From Macrothele yani (Eukaryota > Arthropoda > Arachnida > Araneae > Macrothelidae), in assembly GCA_039090855.1 (NCBI GenBank), contig CM076996.1:47210469-47274468 (forward strand): a stretch of DNA of 64,000 nt. The letters are read 5' to 3'. The notes under the pieces were generated by a model. It saw only the letters and a program-made list of their open reading frames with translations, was not told the origin of the DNA and did no database searches. Shown here one piece after another: positions 55,430 through 64,000 of this stretch (position 1 is the stretch's first letter; each line of letters begins with the position of its first letter). The position numbers and the translations under genes are program-made.

Positions 55430-56455
55430 TCAAACACCCTCTCTTCGATGTGGCATGGATTCAGCGAGCTGCCGATATCGTTTTGTAGGCATGTTCACAC
55501 AAGCGAATGTGATGGCGTCCGTCAACTGCCGAATGTTCGCGGGAGGAGTATCTCTGCTACGAATGGCACTCTCAATCTCATCCCACAACAGTTCGATTAG
55601 GTTAAGATCTGGGGACTGTGGGAGCTATGTTACAACTATGAAGTTACTGTCATGCTTTTGGATCACTGTGTGACGCTCCGAGCGTTGTGGCCTGGCGCAC
55701 ATTTCGCTGGAAGTAGCCCTCTTTTTAGGAGACACCATGCACATATACGGATGTAACTGGCCTACAGTGATGGTAAGTACCTCGTGGCACTGAAATGCTG
55801 TTCTAGAGGTATTAAGGAACCCAATGACTGCCATGAAAACAAACCCCAGACCACCACACCGCCTCCACAATCTTGTACAGTTAACACTAAGCAGCTGGGA
55901 TCCATCTATTCGTGCTGTTGACGTCATAATCTAGCCTGTCCATTGGCGTCTATTAACTGCAAACGTGATTCATCGGACAAGGAGACATTTTTCAGTCCCT
56001 CCAAGGGTCTAATTGTGGTGCTCCCGTGCCCATTGCAGACGAATGTGTCGGTTGTTAGGAGAGATGAGTAGTACATTGCCCATTTGTGCCAATGTGAAGA
56101 GATCTGTCGGTATTGAAATTCTCATCTTGATACCGCTGTTGCAACTGCTGTTCCCTGCAACAGTTGTCCTCGAATATCAACCAGTCGGTTCCCCTCACAG
56201 AAAGACCGCTGACTGCTTGTTTTGTTGTTTGTGCATCATCACTGTACACCGGATAGCCATGAATAGTTCTTGCATATCCTTGAAGATTCGCAGTTTCCGA
56301 GATGATTGTACCAACCTGCTTGCCTGGCGTCTACTAAAGTGGCTTAAATCAAGAGTCTTTTCCGCGTTGCCGCTCTGTAAACGTCTCAACCTTTACAGTG
56401 AGCTACTTATTGCGTGTGTGCAAAAGTTCTACCCGTTTTTGTAGTAGATGCAAAT
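55430..56455 (-). pseudogene. Tc1-like transposase relic
   Basis: Minus strand. The N-terminal HTH trace IISETANLQGYARTIHGYPV is followed by a heavily scrambled catalytic region. The C-terminal third is best kept: LPQSPDLNLIELLWDEIESA with the Glu position changed in context (LIELLW), then RQLTDAITFACVNMPTKRYR and LAESMPHRR. No terminal repeats found. Confidence 0.75.
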
Positions 56456-56590
56456 TGTGATCAGAGTAGTTACGTCACAGATGACGCTGCGATGCCGAAT
56501 TTTCGGCCAATAAAGTGTGGAGCAGTAGACCATATAGAGGCAGGTTTGTCCGAGTAAGTCATTCGTAACGGAAATCACGGACAGTGTAAC

Positions 56591-57615
56591 ATGGCATGCG
56601 AAAAGGAGCACATTAGACATCGTTTACTGTACGAGTTCGATAGAGGCAGTACTGCAGCCGGGGCTTACCGCAACATCTGTCAAGTGTATGGAGCGGATGC
56701 AGTTGATGATAGCGCATGTCGCCGTTTGTTTTAGAAATTCCGGGACGGAGACAGAAGCTGTAAAGATCAACCACGTCCTGGATGTCCATCAGTGGTTTCT
56801 GACGAGGATGTGGACCAAGTCACAACAACCCCACATTCAACCGTTCAGAAATTAGCGGAAACGTTGTCGGTACACATACCAATAGTCGAAAGACGGATGC
56901 ATGCAATAGGGTCCATCACTAAGTTTGATAACTGGGTTCCGCACCAGCTTTCTGCAAAGCAACGAGAGTGAAGAATCCGTACCTGTGTTTCTTTGCTTTC
57001 TCGTCACAGCAATTAAACGTTTTGGGGGACGAATTGTAACGGGTAATGGGAAATGGGTACTGTGCCGTAATGTAAAGCATCGACGGACTGTGTGTCAAGG
57101 TGCGGAGCCTGCTCCATCGACCTCAAAAGGAGGACTGCATTCCAAAAAGGTTTTGTTGAGTGTTTGGTGGGATGTCCAGGGAATAATCCACTGTGAGGTG
57201 TTGGCACCTAACCGAACGATGAATGCCGACCTCTACTGCCAGCAGTTGGACAGATTGCGAGAACAACTGACACGAAGTGGCCAGCACTCGTCAATCGTAA
57301 AGGCTTGATCCATCATCATGATTACGCCAGACTTCATGCTGCTTTAAGCACGCGGCAAAAATTACTGGATTTTGGTTGAGAAGTGTTACCTCACCCGGCG
57401 TATTCCCCTGACCTGGCACCTACGGACTACCACCTTTTTCGATCGTTAAAGAACACCTTTCCTCTCCAAACCTTCGATGATGTGGATAATGTGAAAACGG
57501 CACAAGATGACTTTTTTACTCTAAAACACAGGAGTTTTTCCAGCGTGGGATTCACCTACTCATAGACAGATGGCAAGAGGTCATACAGAATGATGGCAAT
57601 TATGTGATATCCTAA
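56591..57615 (+). pseudogene. mariner transposase relic (DD34D type)
   Basis: ATG 56591: MACEKEHIRHRLLYEFDRGS, then a Trp-to-stop change in RRLF-KFRDGD. The HTH/linker reads DQPRPGCPSVVSDEDVDQVT. The first-Asp region is damaged. KKVLLSVWWDVQGIIHCEVL and LYCQQLDRLREQLTR are clear. The second Asp motif reads HHHDYARLHAALSTRQKLLD, and HPAYSPDLAPTDYHLFRSLK carries the third Asp. It ends DRWQEVIQNDGNYVIS. Several stops and frameshifts. Confidence 0.9.
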
Positions 57616-59954
57616 ATACGTTATTTGTTGTGGTCTCCTCCTTTCTTTGTAGCCTACAAAATCATGTAGAACTTATGCACACACCCAATATATAGCCATG
57701 TCACGTCATAGTTGCGTATGCAAATGAGGACGTATCTGATTGCTACTGGGGGTTTTTAAGAATTTGATACCTCAGTGTATATCTTCGCTTCCAGAAACTA
57801 TTTCAGAATTATGTTTACACCCGATTTCTGTTATCATGATTAAAAATTTCAGTGCACTTCCCAGATTTTACGATGGAAAACTTTTTCTGCTAGGCGGGCC
57901 AAAAATTGATTTTTTACATCAACAAGCAGAATATTTTATATTAGAACACTATTGACTGCACGCTTTAAAAAATACTTTGAAATATCTTTAGCGTTCTAGG
58001 TTTGAGGCTTTGGTCGAATGACATGTTTATTACACCAGAGAATTCTGCTGCATACTTTACTTCTACTATGCAAATGAAATATGCTTAAACGCGTTGTAAG
58101 GAAAGAGAACTTCGTTTCACGGTGCTGGCACTTCGGAACTGACCCTTAGAACATGCAAAGTCACGCTGTAATGAACGAGGCGTGTGCGAATTCGAAGGCC
58201 AATCAACAATGATCTCACAGCGGCTGGCAAATGCATTGGGCTGAAATGATGCTTTAATCCCTTTAACTCCTCAGCTGACGAGGAAGATTAGCAGTGAAAC
58301 CGGTCAAGACTCACGCCGCCGAAGTCGAAAAATCCGTCTAATCTAAAAGGCAATCGAGAAGGCCTTCTTGGCACCGTACATCACGCAGAGCATGGAGAAT
58401 TCCGGTATTCCCAGTCAGCAACGAATGACTTCGTTTATTCCCACCACAAGGATTCCGTGGTAAACACAAACCTTAATTTAGCCAAAAGAAAATTAATCGT
58501 CTCAGCCACATCTCCTGAGCTTTGCTCATTTACCCTTTTTACACGTGTGGACAACCATCCAAGTCGTAAATAAGACTCATGCTACCAAACGTTCAGGGGC
58601 CATGAGTATTTCGAAAAAGGCTCGAAATTAGTAGTGATTACACATTCAATGGAGCATAAAAGTTTTATTATAGTTACAGATTTCTTTCAACTAAATACAT
58701 TTTCAGTAATAAACTACACACGTACTGCTAAAATGGGAAAACGTACCACGTGAAATCTCATCTACACACGTACTGCTAAATGGGAAAACGTACCACGTGA
58801 AAGAAATCCTGGGCTTACTTTTCTTTACCGCACAGATTTTTTCAACCAGAGTACATATCATCGTGTCCGCATGCAGACATTGCGAAAATCCTGAAACATG
58901 GTTTTTCTATATCGGATACAAAAAGGATTTTTCCAGTGCAAAGTATAAAAGCACTATGGAAACCGTAGACGGAAGGATACACAAGAAGGGCGAAAAACTT
59001 TGGACAAGCTTACTACATCTGCGGAAGTACCGAAAAAAACATATGGTACTTACGCATTAACGGTTGATTTCATTTTATTTGGAAGCTATCAAGACATATA
59101 GCTCTGTATTTGACTGCAACGTAACACTGCGTACAGGCACGCACTACTCGACCATCTGATAATCTGCATTTAACCACGATGATAGTGGACGTAACACTGA
59201 AAATTATTTTGTCGACAACAAACGGTTAGTAAACGCTGAGTTATATTCGGCTGTACGTGTTAGACACTCCTCAAGAAAAGGAGAACAGCTTCCTACAAAC
59301 GAGCAGTTCGGCTTAACTCAAGGTAAATACCAGGACAAGTATTGGCTGAGGTTTTGCTAGCGCACATCAGTGATGGAGTTTTCTTTCAGTGCAGATAACT
59401 TGACTAGTAGAAGCACAGAATATTTCGGAAATAACTTGATTCAAAGAAAAAAAAATCTCTCTTCAAATATATATTTCTGGTTAAAAGTTGTAAAAACGTC
59501 ACGGAAATCTTTCAGAATTTTTTAGTACATCCACTCATACTCAAGTTAAAAAAATTCCCCATTACACTTTTAGTTGTGTATACAGACAGCATAGGTACAC
59601 ATTCTGGTATGTTCGTTTTGCGTTCTGTGGCCATAAGAAAATTCTTCCCACTCCTCGAGTATTGACCGCAATGTACGAGTACAAGATCTGATATTCATGT
59701 TCAGCCAGTCACTGAATCAATACCACCCACCTCATTGCTGGCGTACCTCGTTTCTCTTCTTATCTCACCTTATCTCTACCATATTGTTTAAGCATGGAAA
59801 TAAATGCTTATCTCCGACACGGTGCATAAGCTGAAACTCTGAAGCAGCACTTCAAGCTTTTTTCAGTGTCTACTTCTGTGTGTTTTGCACCACAAAAGAA
59901 ATCAGCGGCATCTTTATTTTTCTTTCTGGCAGCAGCGCATTACAAAAGCATATA
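57616..59954. other. no gene seen; one short tandem duplication
   Basis: 2.3 kb of spacer. 58714-58755 and 58762-58802 are near-identical ~41-bp copies (CTACACACGTACTGCTAAA...) 48 bp apart. No coding signal. Confidence 0.45.
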
Positions 59955-61958
59955 CAGGGTGGGCCATATTGATGGGACATATTTATATTTTGAATACTGC
60001 GAGTGTAACGTATACTCTAGATTCAGTTGATTTTACTATCTCTTGTTATTTTATTTTCCTATGCAAATTATCTTCTCACTTAACGAGATGTTGTTTCTCC
60101 CGCTGAATTATATGTGGCAACGAGTGTAAGTCATGACGTGGTGGTATGCAGTATATATATATATATATAGGATCGCTCAAGTATACCGAGGAGCTTCGTT
60201 TTATATGTGATAGGTTCTTCCTGATTATTGATATGCGATTTACCTACTTTTCTACGATATTACGATAGTACGAAAGTTCGGGCTATCAGTAGTTGTGTTA
60301 TTTTGGAGTGTGTATTTGAGTACTACCAGGAGCTCCAAAATAAAAGGTTAAAAGTGAGTACGTTTTCTTAGTTCATTTTATTGTCAGACCTCTGTCTGGC
60401 CGTTAAGTCTATTTCATTGAGTGTTTACGTTAAGTTCAGGGTATATTGTGTTTACCGCTCTAATAAGGAGCCTTCAAGGTACTAATGTACTAAAACCGAA
60501 GTTATATTACTGATATTCAAGATAATGAGGAACGCTGAGTAAAAATAAATTCCATATTCTTGGAATTTACTGCACGTGCGTGTCTTACCTAAACAAACTC
60601 TAGCACTTTGAAGATTAAGCACACTTTAGCTACGTCAAGTAACCTTTCAATAACCCTAACGTGACTTAACGTAAGCTTTCCTGCACTACACGTCCAGCCG
60701 GAGAAATTTATTCATTATACGAGCAATAACAGTCTTGCATGTTTTTTGTATAGCTTAACAGGAAGTGTAAGGATGGGAGTTACTGATGGTACATTTTCTT
60801 TCATTGTTGCAGGGAATCATCGTGATGTGGACCGCCGTTGAAATTTGTGGAGGCTTTCTTCAGTAGTAGAAGCTCCATCATCACAGCACAACGGCGTTTT
60901 AAACAACATTTTAAGAAACGGGTAGCACCATCCCGAAAAGTCATACTGCGTGCTATTAACAACTTTCGTGAGACCGCAAACGCGAACAAAAAACTGTCCC
61001 CCGGGAGACCTCGAACGTCGCGTAGTGCAATAAACATTGAAAGTGTGTCCAATGTCATGGACCGAAGTCCAAAGAAGTCAACTCGGCAATTGTGTCGTCA
61101 AGTGCATATTCCACGTACCAGTGTGCGGCGAATCCTGAAAAACTACTTACAACTGTATCCATACAAGGTACAGGTGGTGCAGAAATTGTTCGACCAAGAT
61201 AAGGTTCAACGAACCACATTCTGTGATTGGCTAATCAGCAAAGGTGATGACTTTATGCAACACCTTATCACGTCCGATGAAGCTCATTTCCACCTAAGTG
61301 GTTATGTCAATAAACAAAACTATCGATTCTGGGCTAGACAAAATCCGCAACGGTTGCATGAAACGCCATTGCGCAGTGCCAAGGTTACTGTGTGGTGTGC
61401 AGTGCTCATGCCTGTGTGATAGGTCCCTATTTTTTTTTTAAAACGAACGTAATGACACCGTCACAGTCACCGCTGAGCGGTACACCACAATGTTACGAAC
61501 ATTTTTGATTCCCGAAATGAGTCATACTGCAGTAGGGTCAATGACAACCCTTCGACGACACTTCCTGGAACGCCTCATCTCCAGATTCGGGGATATCCAT
61601 TCGCCATCCAGATCCCCCGATCTAACTCCACCGGACTGTTTCCTGTGGGGTTATCTAAAGGAGAAGGTGTACACCACAAACCCCACTACCATCAATGAAC
61701 TGAAGGAGAGCATCCGAAGGGAGATAGCAGCCATCCCTGCCGAAACCCTGCGCCAAACTATGCTGAACATGATCGTTAGGGCCAGAGAATGCACTCTTCA
61801 AGGTGGTGCCCATCTGAGGGATGTAATCTTCAAACAATGAACACAGTGCAAAACTCCCGTCCTTTGGCAATGTGTTCCACATAGTTGGTAATAAATGTTG
61901 TGTTCAACATGCTCCACAAATACATTTTAAATGTGTCCCATCAATATGGCCCACCCTG
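59955..61958 (+). mobile_element. mariner-like (IS630-Tc1-mariner) element with clean TIRs
   Basis: The left end CAGGGTGGGCCATATTGATG and the right end, inverted, are the same over ~25 bp, flanked by TA. At 2004 bp it is longer than its relatives; ~880 bp of non-coding DNA, including a (TA)n tract near 60150, precedes the ORF. Confidence 0.92.
60838..61840 (+). pseudogene. mariner-like transposase missing the second Asp motif
   Basis: Open from 60838: SIITAQRRFKQHFKKRVAPS (HTH), then SPGRPRTSRSAINIESV, RTSVRRILKNYLQLYPYKVQ, LITSDEAHFHLSGYVNKQNY (first Asp), and KVTVWCAV. Frameshifts lie at about 61395 and in the T-run at about 61435. The third frame, from 61490, gives LRTFLIPEM joined directly to SHTAVGSMTTLRRHF; the expected segment with FQQDGAT is gone, and with it the second catalytic Asp. 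PSRSPDLTPPDCFLWGYLKE and the C-terminus are intact. Confidence 0.92.
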
Positions 61959-62235
61959 TACTTTCTTGCAGATTTCGCACCCCATGTCTTGGACGGGTTA
62001 AATCGCCACTGGAAAATGAAGATGAATCTATTCTTTCCCAGACGTGGAGATCTAGAGGGTGTTTGAAAGGGACCTACCTATACAACTTTGAAACATTCTC
62101 TAACGAATGAACATACTAACATTTAACGGGCAGTTTTCAACACGGAAAAGATATACTCACAAAGCTTTTGATTCCATGTATCTTTCCTGACCCATGCAAA
62201 CAGTTTTGATGTAACGGAAATGGGTAACGGAATTA

Positions 62236-62910
62236 CGCAGGTGGTTCAGAAAGTTTCTGGACATGCATAAATGAAATTTCCAAACCACTAACTTTTTGTA
62301 GCATTGTGAATCTTATACCGCTATTAGACATCACCAGATGGGGTAATAATACCGAGTCACCCATATTTATTCTACGCTCCACCAAAGGAGTGAAGGTCAC
62401 AGTCACACCCATTCCGGCGTTCACTATGGAGATTGATAGACATGCTTCACGGACGATGACTTTCTACGACTTAAAAGAATGTTTAACAGCGAAGGAATGC
62501 TTTCAGCGCTTGTCCACAACTTTCACTGGTGTGGCCCCTTCACGTACCACTGTTTAATTGGTATGGTGAGTTTAAAACTGGAAAGAGAACCCTTCAAAAT
62601 GACCCTCGAAGTGGAAGGCCGAGAACGTCCAATTTCAATGAGGAAAAATCTAAAGCCCTGGTCAAAGAAGATCCGCGAATCACGCATCACGAGATTGCCT
62701 AAATTTTAAGTTCCGAGAGCGTGCATTTTTTCATTCTTCATGAAAGATTTCGACTGAGCAAGCGGTGTGCTCGATGGATTTCTCATCAGTTGACAGAGGA
62801 ACAAAGAAGACCACCCGCGCGAAATGGTGCTATTTCATGAAAAAATCAGTGATGGCACAGGAAGCAGCATCTGCGATGTCAAACTGGTGATGAATTGTAT
62901 TAGGTGTGCA
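62236..62910 (+). pseudogene. mariner transposase relic, N-terminal part
   Basis: ATG 62427 begins MEIDRHASRTMTFYDLKECL, then LSTTFTGVAPSRTTV, a stop, and NWYGEFKTGKRTLQNDPRSG with RPRTS (HTH and linker). After another stop, SESVHFFILHERFRLSKRCA and RWISHQLTEEQR follow. Homology ends just before the first catalytic Asp. GGTTCAGAAAGTTTCTGGAC near 62242 may be the 5' end of the element. Confidence 0.8.
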
Positions 62911-63039
62911 ACTTAACTCTCGGCCCCTAACCGCAAGCGATCATAGAACGTCGGCAAATGCAAATAGCTGTGTGCGATAATGGCTGATTGCAGCGCCATC
63001 TAACAGCTTTCCAGGCAACTGTAACCGCTCACAGCTGTA

Positions 63040-64000
63040 GTGACAGAAGGGACGAAAGTTGACAGTGAAAGCAATGTCGTTCGAGAAGCAATATTTGAGG
63101 CACTGCCTCCTGTTCGCGTTTCATCTGAAAAGAAAAAGGCCGCGGAAGCCCAGCAAATGATCTTCGCTGCTTTGGGTGAGGCTGCTGTGTCTTACAGTAG
63201 GTGTAAGAAGTGGTTCCAGCGGTTTAATCAGGGACATTTCGATCTCACTTATGCAGAACGTACGGGACAGCCACAGAAAGTTGACGATGAGGAACTGGAA
63301 CAACTGTTGGACGCAGATCCCTGTCGCACACAGTCAGAGCTCGCCCAGGAACACAGAGTAACACGGCAAACCATTGCAAAGCGCCTGCACAAGGTTGGAC
63401 GGATTCACAAGGAGAGACGTTGGGTGCCCCACCAACTCACAGCTGCGAACAAGTCTAGGCGCTACGATGTTGCCGTGTCCTTGCTCTCCAGATTCAAGAA
63501 GAAGGATTTGCTCTACAAGATTTTGACCTGTGATGAGATGTGGATCCTCTACGATAATCCTAAGCCGCGCAAATTGTGGGTTTATCCAGGTCAGCCTACC
63601 ACCAGTACCGCCAAACCGAATATCCATGCCAGGAAGTTGCTGCTGTGCATATAGTGGGATCAGCGCGGTGTCGTACACTATGAGTTGCTCAAACATGGTG
63701 AAACGATCAGTGCTGAGCGTTATTGTCAGCAACGCATTCGTGTGAGTGACGCAATGGAGGCGAAATGACCATACACCTGCAAGGTCAGAAGGTCGGTCCT
63801 GTTGCTTCAGGATAACGCGTGTCCTTACACCGCAAAAAAGACTTTAAACACGATCACCGACCTGGGATGGGAGATTTTGTTCCACCCGGCGTATTCTCCA
63901 GACTTCGCCCCTGTCCGATTATCCCCTTTTTCGCTCCCCGCAATATCCCCTGAGTGATACGCACTTCATTTCTGTCGAGGAGGCCCACATACGTATTGAT
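63040..64000 (+). pseudogene. mariner transposase, cut by window end
   Basis: Open for 204 aa: SYSRCKKWFQRFNQGHFDLT, DADPCRTQSELAQEHRVTRQ (HTH), RRWVPHQLTAANKSRRYDVA, and LTCDEMWILYDNPKPRKLWV with the first Asp. A TAG replaces the first Trp of the usual WWDQRG. Then GVVHYELLKHGETISAERYC, a frameshift, and LLLQDNACPYTAKKTLNTIT (second Asp), HPAYSPDFAP (motif of the third Asp, where the frame breaks again). The 3' end lies outside the window. Confidence 0.9.

Overview
The window is TE-dominated DNA from a metazoan nuclear genome, most probably an arthropod or another invertebrate. The evidence is many Tc1/mariner families, a Ty1/Copia element, a Penelope-like element (PLE), an RTE-type LINE remnant, tRNA-derived SINEs, A+T-rich spacers and no operon-like gene packing. 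I recognise no intact host protein-coding gene. Only one transposase ORF looks complete (35764-36795). Almost everything else is a broken copy.

Layout. 0-12 kb: SINE-A copies, a Tc1 relic (1149-2348), a mariner-like relic holding a Tc1 copy (4427-6388), and a pogo-like element holding two copies of a second SINE family (7714-9116). 13.9-16.6 kb: a pogo/Tigger-like element split by a very recent array of 329-bp units. Each unit carries a tRNA-like gene; there are four direct copies and about 1.3 inverted copies, flanked by a 13-bp direct repeat. 17.6-33.1 kb: several Tc1 elements with clear terminal inverted repeats (TIRs), including a three-level nest in which a Tc1 element (19203-26392) holds a Copia element (19838-25787) that holds a mariner-like element (21110-22473).

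34.9-38.4 kb: a hAT-like element (8-bp target-site duplication, TSD) contains two Tc1 elements in inverted orientation, one with an intact DD34E transposase. 40.3-42.5 and 50.2-51.7 kb: two copies of an unrecognised repeat made of ~150-bp modules, each with a motif like the CTCF core. 43.5-47.3 kb: a PLE with tandem pseudo-LTRs, a GIY-YIG domain, a damaged RT and a hammerhead ribozyme fold in each pseudo-LTR. 47.9-64 kb: more Tc1, mariner and LINE relics, ending in a mariner cut by the window edge.

The genes do not form a pathway. They record repeated rounds of insertion. The most interesting items are the tRNA-like array, the hammerhead-bearing PLE, the inverted Tc1 pair and the modular CTCF-like repeat.
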